Shown: positions 1 through 5,876 of the stretch, piece by piece
Numbering within the stretch: the first letter of the stretch is position 1
How the letters are laid out: every line of letters starts with the position of its first letter
Source of the DNA: JAYWFX01 sp043778575
GTDB lineage: Bacteria; Patescibacteriota; JACMRA01
NCBI GenBank assembly: GCA_043778575.1
Contig: JAYWFX010000043.1
Location: 1 to 9,266, forward strand
Reading direction: 5' to 3'
DNA: 9,266 nucleotides
Translations under genes and position numbers: made by a program
The notes under the pieces: generated by a model
Told to the model about the DNA's origin: nothing
The model's input: the letters and a program-made list of their open reading frames with translations, nothing else
The model's database searches: none

Positions 1-459
1 TATATGCCTCAGAGATTTGGATTAGAGTTTACCAATGAAAAAGGTGAAAAAGAAACTCCAGTTGTGATTCATAGAGCTCCACTGAGTACCCATGAGAGGT
101 TTATTGGATATTTACTTGAGCACTTTGCAGGGAGATTCCCATTTTGGCTCGCTCCAGTTCAAATCAAGATTTTGACCATCAATGACGCGGTACTTCCGTA
201 TGTCGACCAAATCAAAGCTATTCTAGATGAAACTGTCCTCATGAAACCTCTAAAATACAATGAAATCCGCTACGAAGTAGATAATCGCTCAGAAACTCTA
301 GGTAAAAAAATCCGTGAAGCAACCACAGAAAAAATCCCAGTCATGATCATAGTAGGGCCAAAAGACATGGAAGCAGGTGAAGTCTCAATCAGAACCCAAG
401 AAGGTGAGTCGAAAGTAAAGCTAGAGGATTTGAGCGAGTTTTTGACAGGATTGAAGTAA
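1..459 (+). CDS. thrS: Threonyl-tRNA synthetase, C-terminal part (5' end outside the window)
   Basis: This is the C-terminal ~152 residues of the class II aminoacyl-tRNA synthetase that charges tRNA-Thr in the cytoplasm; it is open at the left edge and ends at a TAA. The first residues MPQRFGLEF and PVVIHRAPLSTHERFIGYLL match the end of the ThrRS catalytic core, including class II motif 3, whose Arg lies in the ERF triplet. LAPVQIKIL then opens the HGTP anticodon-binding domain, with the typical later NRSETLGKKIREA and IPVMIIVGPKDMEAGEVSIR segments. The usual Gly-Ser before ERF is Ser-Thr-His here, a minor variation. The gene ends 21 bp before the restriction endonuclease. A TTGACA hexamer sits in its last codons (442-447) and might serve as a -35 for the downstream genes, but the matching -10 is poor. 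Confidence 0.97.
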   Translation, partial: YMPQRFGLEFTNEKGEKETPVVIHRAPLSTHERFIGYLLEHFAGRFPFWLAPVQIKILTINDAVLPYVDQIKAILDETVLMKPLKYNEIRYEVDNRSETLGKKIREATTEKIPVMIIVGPKDMEAGEVSIRTQEGESKVKLEDLSEFLTGLK

Positions 460-480
460 AGACGAACACTTCAATTCGAT

Positions 481-1116
481 ATGCAAAAACTGAAGTATCT
501 CGAAGATGAAATAGAACTACTTGCCAAAATATACCGCGACAATTTGGTATTAAAGATAAATGATAGAGTCGAAGAGATGCTCATTGATGATAATTCTCAC
601 TATCTCATTTATCAAGTTCTTGGGATAAATTATGAAGAAGGGCAAAAAATTGATATATATCAAAACAAAGGTCGATTTCTATATAAATACGCTGGTTCAT
701 TCTTGGAAGAGGTTGCTATTTTATGTTTCGAATATAAATTCCCTGAGGCTCAAAAAAAAATAAGAATTGAGAATAAACTTGGATCCAAACCCAAAACTTT
801 TGAAATTGATTGTCTGGTCGGTAGTTTCGCACATGAAATTAAATGGCGAGATGCCACAACAGACGGAGATCATATCACAAAAGAGCATACCAAAATAAAA
901 AACATTGTTGAATTTGGATACAAACCAGTTAGGGTCATGTTTTATTATCCAAATAGATCGCAATCAATAAGAATCCAAGAAACTTTAAAAACTCTTTACC
1001 ATGGTTTGGATGGAGCATATTACTTTGGTGATAGTGCTTGGAATTATATAAAAGATTTTACTGGGATAGATTTAAAGTTAATTTTAGAAAAGATTGCTAA
1101 GAAGAATAAAAAATAA
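481..1116 (+). CDS. ApaLI-family type II restriction endonuclease
   Basis: A 211-residue protein recognised as an ApaLI-like type II restriction endonuclease; ApaLI itself cuts GTGCAC. A PD-(D/E)XK active site is visible as FEID (Asp110) followed by HEIKW (Glu119-x-Lys121). Directly after it comes WRDATTDGDHITKEH, then RVMFYYPNR and IRIQETLKTLYHG, which I recall as the conserved signature of this family. The rest is mostly helical, and the Lys-rich C-terminus is typical. The ATG is chosen because the N-terminus looks natural and no in-frame candidate fits better; no Shine-Dalgarno sequence precedes it. The gene is followed after 3 bp by a DNA methyltransferase in the same direction, the normal layout of a restriction-modification pair. 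Specificity for GTGCAC is inferred from the family and not proven by sequence. The coding region is notably AT-rich. Confidence 0.85.
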   Translation: MQKLKYLEDEIELLAKIYRDNLVLKINDRVEEMLIDDNSHYLIYQVLGINYEEGQKIDIYQNKGRFLYKYAGSFLEEVAILCFEYKFPEAQKKIRIENKLGSKPKTFEIDCLVGSFAHEIKWRDATTDGDHITKEHTKIKNIVEFGYKPVRVMFYYPNRSQSIRIQETLKTLYHGLDGAYYFGDSAWNYIKDFTGIDLKLILEKIAKKNKK

Positions 1117-1119
1117 CAC

Positions 1120-2265
1120 ATGACTAATAGTATTGTTCTTGGTGACTGCATTGATGTATTATCTCAACTAGAATCAGATTATGTTGATTTGATTTATCTT
1201 GACCCACCATTTTTTACACAGACCACTCAGAAATTGGATAAATATTCTTTTGATGATAAATGGATAGATATAATTGAATTTAAGGAGTATATAAAAGATA
1301 GATTATTTCACTGTAAAAGAGTGATCAAAGACACTGGTAGTATATTTCTACATTGTGATAAAATCGCCTCACATTACTTACGAATAGCATTAGACGAAGT
1401 TTTTGGTTTTGATAATTTTCAAAGTGAAATAATTTGGCAATATAAACGCTGGTCTAATTCCAAAAAGGGTTTGTTGAACAATCATCAAGTAATTTTCTTC
1501 TATTCTAAAACTAAAAACTTTAAATTTAATCAAAAATATGAACCATATTCATCCACTACCAATCTCGACCAGATTTTTCAGGAGAGGAGTAGAGATATAA
1601 ATGGTAAAACGGGATACAAGAAAGATATAAATGGTGGAAATATTCTCATGAAAGGTAAACAGGGTGTACCTCTCTCTGATGTCTGGTCAATCCCCTTTTT
1701 GAATCCCAAAGCTAAAGAGAGGGTTGGCTACCCAACTCAAAAACCTATCCTCTTATTGGAAAAAATTATTGAGCTGGTCACTGATAAAGAAGATTTGGTG
1801 TTAGACCCTTTTTGTGGTAGTGGTACAACCTTAGTCGCTGCAAAACTACTTGGAAGAAACTATATTGGAATAGATAAATCTAAAGATGCAATTGAGTTAT
1901 CAAATAAAAGGCTCGAGTGTCCTATTAAAACTGAATCAAACTTATTGAAAAAAGGTCGTGAAAGTTATAATAATCAGAGTGAGGATATTCTCAAAATATT
2001 AGAATCTAAAAATATATCACCAGTACAAAGAAATAAAGGAATTGATGGTTTTTTAAAAATTAACGGTGAGATAAAGCCAATCCCAGTTAGAATTCAGAGA
2101 TCATTTGAGACTGTAGATATTGCAAAGAATGCATTGATTCAAGCAACAAAAAAAGAAAACTATCAAAAAATTATTTTGTATATCATTGACCCTGATGATA
2201 ACGGTGAAATTCTTTTTGAATCAAATCTTAATAATTCTAAGCTTGAAGTACTATCACTCGTATAA
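1120..2265 (+). CDS. Site-specific DNA methyltransferase (beta class), cognate of the ApaLI-like nuclease, with extra C-terminal domain
   Basis: A 381-residue SAM-dependent DNA methyltransferase expected to protect host DNA from the preceding endonuclease. Motif IV DPPF (residues 28-31) comes before motif I DPFCGSGTT (229-237), with YPTQKP (204-209) just ahead and YIGIDKS (248-254) after it. This order defines the beta group of amino-methyltransferases. DPPF favours adenine-N6 methylation over cytosine-N4, though the target base cannot be settled here. The catalytic domain ends near residue 267. About 110 further residues follow, with KGIDGFL (306-312) and PVRIQR (322-327), reminiscent of a PD-(D/E)XK fold whose Gln/Glu and Lys positions are replaced. 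The gene begins 3 bp after the nuclease stop and has no promoter of its own, so it is probably co-transcribed with and translationally coupled to it. GC by hand count is 13/60 in two sampled stretches (1261-1320, 1501-1560), far below thrS. Confidence 0.93.
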   Translation: MTNSIVLGDCIDVLSQLESDYVDLIYLDPPFFTQTTQKLDKYSFDDKWIDIIEFKEYIKDRLFHCKRVIKDTGSIFLHCDKIASHYLRIALDEVFGFDNFQSEIIWQYKRWSNSKKGLLNNHQVIFFYSKTKNFKFNQKYEPYSSTTNLDQIFQERSRDINGKTGYKKDINGGNILMKGKQGVPLSDVWSIPFLNPKAKERVGYPTQKPILLLEKIIELVTDKEDLVLDPFCGSGTTLVAAKLLGRNYIGIDKSKDAIELSNKRLECPIKTESNLLKKGRESYNNQSEDILKILESKNISPVQRNKGIDGFLKINGEIKPIPVRIQRSFETVDIAKNALIQATKKENYQKIILYIIDPDDNGEILFESNLNNSKLEVLSLV

Positions 2266-2307
2266 ATCAAGTGTATTCAGATTTATATTTGCTACAAATT
2301 GTATAAT

Positions 2308-3060
2308 ATGCAAAACCTTCCATCTGAACTTCTCGCCACATATTTCAAAACTGCAAAAGCCTCATTTGAATTTGGTGGTGTTCAAAACTTGGGTGTTGAT
2401 TTTGATTATATTACTGAAGTAAGCTCAGTGTATTCAGCTCAAATTGAGGGAAATTCACTGGATGTAAATTCTTATTTTAACCAAAAAGAGTTTCAAGGAA
2501 AGACTAAAACGAAAGATTTTCTTGAGATTCAGGATTTATCCAAAGCGTATCAATTTGCTTTTGAAAATGAGTTTACCTTTCAGAACATTCTCAAAGTTCA
2601 TAGTTTACTCTCAAAATCAATACTTGATGTAAATAGTCGAGGTAAAGTTCGCCCAGTTCCAATTGGAGTCTTTGGATCTCGAGGGTTGATTTATATGGCT
2701 GTTGAACCAGAATTTGTAGATCGAGAATTGCGTGCTTTAATGTCCGATTTGGTTGAGTTGATAAAACAAGATCTTTCAGAAACTGAAGCCGTCTTTTTAG
2801 CTAGTGTGGTTCATCTCAGAATTGCTCAAATTCATCCATTTATAGATGGAAACGGTCGACTTGCTCGATTGTGTGAGAAGTGGTTTTTAAAAAATTGTCT
2901 GCCTGAAAAGTCAAAATTGATTTGGTCGACACAAAGCGAAAGATATTATTTTGAAAACAAAAAAGAGTATTATTCATGCATCAATATAGGTCAGGATTAT
3001 TATAATCTGGACTTTTCCCTAACCCTCAATTTTTCTCGTTTCGTAGAAAGAGCTTTTTGA
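2308..3060 (+). CDS. Fic-domain AMP-transferase, class II (self-inhibited)
   Basis: A 250-residue Fic/DOC protein. Enzymes of this family usually transfer AMP from ATP to Ser, Thr or Tyr hydroxyls of target proteins. The complete core motif HPFIDGNGRLAR lies at residues 176-187, with His176 as catalytic base, and GKVRPVPIGVFG (112-123) forms the flap region before it. An N-terminal inhibitory motif (S/T)xxxE(G/N) is present as S43-AQI-E47-G48, so the protein is class II, with the Glu expected to block ATP binding until relieved. The C-terminal ~60 residues form a helical extension. I start at the ATG at 2308; a TTG at 2299 would add three residues but lies inside a TATAAT-like stretch. It follows the restriction-modification pair by 42 bp in the same direction and may belong to the same defence cluster. 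The target protein cannot be told from sequence. Confidence 0.92.
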   Translation: MQNLPSELLATYFKTAKASFEFGGVQNLGVDFDYITEVSSVYSAQIEGNSLDVNSYFNQKEFQGKTKTKDFLEIQDLSKAYQFAFENEFTFQNILKVHSLLSKSILDVNSRGKVRPVPIGVFGSRGLIYMAVEPEFVDRELRALMSDLVELIKQDLSETEAVFLASVVHLRIAQIHPFIDGNGRLARLCEKWFLKNCLPEKSKLIWSTQSERYYFENKKEYYSCINIGQDYYNLDFSLTLNFSRFVERAF

Positions 3061-3130
3061 TACAAGGTTGACAACACCTAGTTTCTATTTCTGTTTCGTG
3101 ACTAAGCAACTCTTATGTTGTAATATACTT

Positions 3131-3802
3131 ATGTCATTTCACACAATCACAAAATCTTTTAGCAAAGTGCTCAGTATTTTTGCAGTAGGTTTGTTTCTTG
3201 TTAGTCCTCTTTCTGCACTTGCAGCTGGAAATATAGCAGAAGTTGCCTCATCTGCACCTCAATTTAGCACATTAGTCGCGGCAGTAAAAGCTGCAGGTCT
3301 GGTAGATACACTTTCAGGAACTGGTCCATTTACTGTGCTCGCACCTACAAATGACGCTTTTGCAAAGTTACCATCTGGATTATTAGAAAAACTACTTTTG
3401 CCAGCAAACAAAGCAGCTCTCATACAAATCCTCAAATACCACGTTGTCAGTGGAAAGAGTATGGCTGCGGATGTGTTATTGCTGAACAACCAGACTATCA
3501 CTACTGTTGAGGGCAGTAAAATCTCAGTCAAAGTAAATGGTAACGCAGTTGTTTTGAATGGTAACACAAACATAACGGCTACAGATATCGCTGCAAGTAA
3601 TGGTGTAATTCATCAAATTGATCAGGTTTTAGTACCAAGTAGTTTGGATCTTAAGTCACTTGCTAGTGCACCTTTGGTTCGAACTGGTGGAAATCAACTT
3701 TCTAAGAATTCACTATACTCAATAGCTGCTTTGGTTGGAATTGTGTTGATTTTTGGTTTATCCCTCATACCATCCAAAAAGGAAATGAAGATCAAGCTAT
3801 AG
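3131..3802 (+). CDS. Secreted, membrane-anchored FAS1 (fasciclin) domain protein
   Basis: A 223-residue surface protein with a single FAS1 domain, a fold linked to adhesion and cell-surface contacts. Residues 1-32 form a signal peptide: a short basic region, a hydrophobic core, and LSALAA with likely cleavage after Ala31 or Ala32. FAS1 hallmarks are the H1 box FTVLAPTNDAFAKLP (67-81), the YHVV segment (103-106) and the H2 box NGVIHQIDQVLVP (157-169). Near the C-terminus LVRTG (182-186) precedes a hydrophobic segment (about 195-214) and a Lys-rich tail, which resembles a sortase signal with Pro replaced by Val, or simply a C-terminal anchor. The ATG at 3131 is chosen because the signal peptide starts naturally there; the TTG at 3068 would add 21 unlikely residues. 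An extended -10-like TGT-TGTAAT (3116-3124) lies 6 bases before the ATG without a convincing -35. Confidence 0.93.
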   Translation: MSFHTITKSFSKVLSIFAVGLFLVSPLSALAAGNIAEVASSAPQFSTLVAAVKAAGLVDTLSGTGPFTVLAPTNDAFAKLPSGLLEKLLLPANKAALIQILKYHVVSGKSMAADVLLLNNQTITTVEGSKISVKVNGNAVVLNGNTNITATDIAASNGVIHQIDQVLVPSSLDLKSLASAPLVRTGGNQLSKNSLYSIAALVGIVLIFGLSLIPSKKEMKIKL

Positions 3803-3836
3803 GAGTTAATCCGAATTTGATTTGTCGTATATAATT

Positions 3837-3857
3837 CACCCTCGGGGTGTTTTTTTT
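3837..3857 (+). terminator. Rho-independent terminator after the FAS1 gene
   Basis: CACCC (3837-3841), loop TCG, GGGTG (3845-3849), then eight T (3850-3857). The stem is only 5 bp but entirely GC/AT-paired with three or more strong pairs, and the T tract is uninterrupted. It lies 34 bp after the FAS1 stop. Confidence 0.75.
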
Positions 3858-3884
3858 GACTAATTATGTTTTTTGCTTAAGTGT
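3856..3884 (+). promoter_or_regulatory. Possible promoter of the 245-residue orphan gene
   Basis: TTGACT at 3856-3861 and, 17 bases on, the weak hexamer AAGTGT at 3879-3884, ending 6 bases before the ATG at 3891. An alternative extended -10 is TGC-TTAAGT (3874-3882). The -35 begins in the last two T of the preceding terminator. The -10 is poor, so this rests mainly on position. Confidence 0.4.
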
Positions 3885-3890
3885 GATGCG

Positions 3891-4628
3891 ATGCCAGACG
3901 ACGGAGATTTACCAATAACAAAATTAGAAACTACAGAAGCACGCACCCCCATTGAACTATATGAGATTTTTAGTCTCACTGGAATAGATAGAGTAGTTAG
4001 TGAAAGCACTGTTCCGCTCGGTGCCTTTGATAAGATGATTGCACATATTCCTACTCATGGATCTGCTCTTCATGCTGGCGAAACTGGATTTGAGTTTCAG
4101 GGTTGGTTGGTAGATATTTTGACCATCCTCCCAAAGTTACAGGATTCAAATCGTGATCCATTTGCTGAGCTAATCGTCGAATTCGCAAAGAGTCTGGAGC
4201 TGATTAGGGAGGACAAACACACGTTTGATAGGATTGTTTTGATGGTTGGATGTAGTCTCATCTTTTTTCATGTGTTGATTGGTAGAAAATACGACACCAA
4301 TGAACGAAAGTTTGTAAGGAAGATACTGCTACAACTCTATTTACAGATTAAAAGATCCCAAGATAAAGAGAAAAATAAGACTAAGACTAAAACTAAAACA
4401 CTAACTAGTATACGACTCCAGTACGATAATTTACAACACAATTTAGCTGGTGGTCACCTACGGACAAATTTAGGTTACTCTAGTTGGCAGATGGACAATG
4501 TCAATTATATATCATCCTTAATCCAAGATCGCTTAGATCTGCTGAAAGAGCTGTTTTCTAATCTTGATACCGCTAGTGACGAGAAAATAAAGGAAAAGTA
4601 CAATACAGTAGTTCAATTGTTTAAGTGA
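3891..4628 (+). CDS. Hypothetical protein, 245 residues, unrecognised
   Basis: I do not recognise this protein. The chosen ATG gives a start MPDDGDLP; a TTG at 3873 would add six residues but overlaps the probable promoter. The sequence is soluble-looking and largely helical, with one hydrophobic stretch, FDRIVLMVGCSLIFFHVLIG, at about residues 114-133 that could be a single membrane helix or a buried helix. Before it is an aromatic/acidic region; after it comes a strongly basic section with a Lys-Thr alternation (NKTKTKTKT, about residues 162-170) encoded by a 6-bp tandem repeat. The C-terminal third (RLQYDNLQHNLAGGHL, then DNVNYISSLIQDRLDLLKELF) looks like a helical hairpin or short coiled coil. 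It is preceded by a terminator, has its own possible promoter, and converges on the small Pro-rich ORF, so it is probably monocistronic. No function is proposed. Confidence 0.75.
   Translation: MPDDGDLPITKLETTEARTPIELYEIFSLTGIDRVVSESTVPLGAFDKMIAHIPTHGSALHAGETGFEFQGWLVDILTILPKLQDSNRDPFAELIVEFAKSLELIREDKHTFDRIVLMVGCSLIFFHVLIGRKYDTNERKFVRKILLQLYLQIKRSQDKEKNKTKTKTKTLTSIRLQYDNLQHNLAGGHLRTNLGYSSWQMDNVNYISSLIQDRLDLLKELFSNLDTASDEKIKEKYNTVVQLFK
4374..4397 (+). repeat. 6-bp tandem repeat coding for Lys-Thr
   Basis: Four consecutive hexamers, AATAAG, ACTAAG, ACTAAA, ACTAAA, inside the 245-residue orphan, giving NK-TK-TK-TK. The unit length is a multiple of three, so slippage would change the protein length without breaking the frame. 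Confidence 0.7.
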
Positions 4629-4643
4629 AATGAGTTTTGAAAT

Positions 4644-4838
4644 CTATTGCCCTCTTCCTCCTCCTACAGCTTTCATTGGTCTTGGTCTCATAGCTGCCAT
4701 TGGTCTTTGAGGTGGTCGCATGTTAAAGTTTGGTTTTGGAGCTGGTTGCGAGGTTGGTTTTTTAATTACTGGAGAAACTGGTGGTGTGGGAGCGGTTTGA
4801 ATGGTTGCTGGAATCGCAGGTGAGCTAGTAGTAGACAT
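4644..4838 (-). CDS. Small Pro-rich hypothetical protein, 64 residues
   Basis: A 64-residue ORF ending in TAG, rich in Pro, Ala, Thr and, toward the end, Arg and Gly (MRPPQRPM, MRPRPMKAVGGGRGQ). It has no hydrophobic segment and looks disordered, with a basic C-terminal half that could bind nucleic acid or acidic surfaces, but that is only composition. Support for its being a gene is indirect: a perfect TTGACA (4868-4873, minus strand) with 17-base spacing to AGAGAT, 6 bases before the ATG, and tight fit in the gap between the ExoD-family gene and the converging orphan gene (15 bp between the two stops). The fragment repeat PRPM/QRPM hints at local duplication. Low complexity means chance ORF cannot be excluded. 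Confidence 0.5.
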   Translation of the reverse strand: MSTTSSPAIPATIQTAPTPPVSPVIKKPTSQPAPKPNFNMRPPQRPMAAMRPRPMKAVGGGRGQ

Positions 4839-4844
4839 ATCACC

Positions 4845-4873
4845 ATCTCTGCCTGTAAACTACTTTGTGTCAA
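4845..4873 (-). promoter_or_regulatory. Possible promoter of the Pro-rich small ORF
   Basis: On the minus strand TTGACA (4868-4873), 17 bases, AGAGAT (4845-4850), 6 bases, then ATG (4838-4836). The -35 is perfect and the -10 weak; predicted transcription start falls on or next to the start codon. It lies between the ExoD-family stop and the ORF. Confidence 0.45.
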
Positions 4874-4895
4874 CAACTACAAGCCATCGTTTAGA

Positions 4896-5492
4896 CTATT
4901 TAAAAAACGACACACCAAAATACAAACCGTACATGATCAAACCTAACGCAATAACTAGTAGTAGTATGCCGAGTATATTGGCAATCGTAGCGACTACACC
5001 GTCTTTGGTAATGAGCCCAACACCAATCAACAATACAATCAATGAAGAGAGTGAGTTGATCACAGGTAGCGGTAAGAGCATTACTATCGAGGCACAAATG
5101 ATACCTACACCGAAAAATACTTTTGAATACTTGTTGTCTATGATTGATGACCAACGAGGTTTTACAATCGTCTCAATCTTTTTCAAGAGCTTGTCCATGG
5201 ATGTAAAAAACTTTCCGTCAGGATGAAATGGAACAGAAATATTACTCACCCATTTTGGGAGTATGAGCTCCTTTTTGTTTAAAATAATATCAAAACCCAG
5301 TATAATACAAATAACTGCAAATGGTGTGTTGATACCGGGGGGAGTAAATGGCAGGGCGATTGGTAGAGAAAGCAGCACAATCAAAAAAGAACTGGATCGC
5401 TTGCCAAAATGACTGACAAAGTCTCCAAGTTTGAGTTTTTCTGTCTTGGTCTGGTTAGTGATTATGAGTTTTATTTCTTCAGATAAGGTCAT
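4896..5492 (-). CDS. ExoD-family integral membrane protein
   Basis: A 198-residue inner-membrane protein of the ExoD family, named after a rhizobial protein linked to exopolysaccharide production and alkali sensitivity; the biochemical role is not established. The N-terminal GDFVSHFGKRSSSFLIVLLS with LPFTPPGINTPFAV (residues 47-60) is the family signature: a helix, a Pro/Gly-rich loop PxxPPGxxTP, then a second helix with LGFDIIL. The central soluble loop contains LPKWV and FFTSMDKLLKKIE, a pattern normally seen in the family, followed by KPRW. Two or three C-terminal membrane helices (about 124-142, 147-165, 168-195) complete the usual ~200-residue length, so the gene is intact. It has its own TTGACA/TATTCT promoter and ends in TAG. 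It may act on envelope polysaccharide, but no polysaccharide genes are visible nearby. Confidence 0.88.
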   Translation of the reverse strand: MTLSEEIKLIITNQTKTEKLKLGDFVSHFGKRSSSFLIVLLSLPIALPFTPPGINTPFAVICIILGFDIILNKKELILPKWVSNISVPFHPDGKFFTSMDKLLKKIETIVKPRWSSIIDNKYSKVFFGVGIICASIVMLLPLPVINSLSSLIVLLIGVGLITKDGVVATIANILGILLLVIALGLIMYGLYFGVSFFK

Positions 5493-5502
5493 CTAAACAG
5501 CT

Positions 5503-5532
5503 AGAATACGACTAATTTTACACTAATGTCAA
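5503..5532 (-). promoter_or_regulatory. Sigma-70-type promoter of the ExoD-family gene
   Basis: On the minus strand TTGACA (5527-5532), 18 bases, TATTCT (5503-5508), then 10 bases to the ATG at 5492. Predicted start is 3-4 bases upstream of the ATG, leaving no room for a Shine-Dalgarno sequence. Confidence 0.65.
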
Positions 5533-5545
5533 TGATGCTAGTCGT
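5508..5545. repeat. 7-bp inverted repeat around the ExoD -35 region
   Basis: ACGACTA (5508-5514) and TAGTCGT (5539-5545) are exact reverse complements separated by 24 bases, bracketing the TTGACA of the ExoD-family promoter and abutting its -10. It could be a two-half-site operator; a 7-bp match at this spacing could also be chance. Confidence 0.35.
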
Positions 5546-5555
5546 GGCTACTATT

Positions 5556-5813
5556 TTACGATTCTACATCACTATGGTGCCTCAAGTATCTTTGAAAACT
5601 CATATTAGGTGCCAAACTAGCATAGTGTTGTCTTGATGGTATCGTGTGTCGATCTCCGCTAAGTTCAGACCTTCCTCCTGTATCATATAAAAATCGAGTG
5701 GCAGTTGGTCTACTTCTTTGTATTGATCTAGTTTCATGGAGTTCGTCATTTTCATAATCAATCTGCGTGTTACGGAGTGATTGTAGTGAAGTTATCATAT
5801 TTCTCAATCTCAT
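5556..5813 (-). CDS. Small Arg/Ser/His-rich hypothetical protein, 85 residues (possibly the 3' part of a TGA-split gene)
   Basis: An 85-residue ORF that I do not recognise, starting MRLRNMITSLQSLRNTQ and rich in Arg, Ser and His; it has no membrane segment or clear domain. No Shine-Dalgarno sequence is present beyond a weak purine run (AAAGAGAACAGAAA) before the ATG. It is in the same frame as the ORF at 5877-6137, and the 21 codons between that ORF's TGA and this ATG contain no stop. Translated through, those codons give IITLLQSLNKN, which resembles the start of this ORF (ITSLQSLRN). So this could be an independent small gene, or the distal part of one interrupted gene of about 192 codons. 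Composition is unusual, and coding status is uncertain. Confidence 0.4.
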   Translation of the reverse strand: MRLRNMITSLQSLRNTQIDYENDELHETRSIQRSRPTATRFLYDTGGRSELSGDRHTIPSRQHYASLAPNMSFQRYLRHHSDVES

Positions 5814-5876
5814 TTTCTGTTCTCTTTTCTTTGAATCATTTTTATTGAGACTTTGAAGTAGTGTGATAATTGATGG

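Noticed and set aside
442..470. Promoter for the restriction-modification pair inside the end of thrS
   Set aside because: TTGACA (442-447) is perfect, but it is also codon sequence for Leu-Thr and the hexamer at 17 bases spacing (AACACT) is a poor -10, so it is mentioned but not called.
2299..2307. TTG at 2299 as the start of the Fic gene
   Set aside because: It lies in TTGTATAAT, which reads better as promoter-like sequence, and adds only three residues; the ATG at 2308 is simpler. The TATAAT abutting this ATG is itself too close to serve that start as a -10.
3068..3130. TTG at 3068 as the start of the FAS1 gene
   Set aside because: It would put 21 extra residues, several aromatic and Cys, before a well-formed signal peptide that starts naturally at the ATG at 3131.
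3674..3690. tRNA T-loop-like GGTTCGAAC
   Set aside because: The flanking bases do not form a T-arm stem and the stretch is inside the FAS1 coding frame.
4801..5226. Plus-strand 141-codon ORF
   Set aside because: It is antisense to the ExoD-family gene, which has clear family motifs and a promoter; the translated product has no recognisable features.
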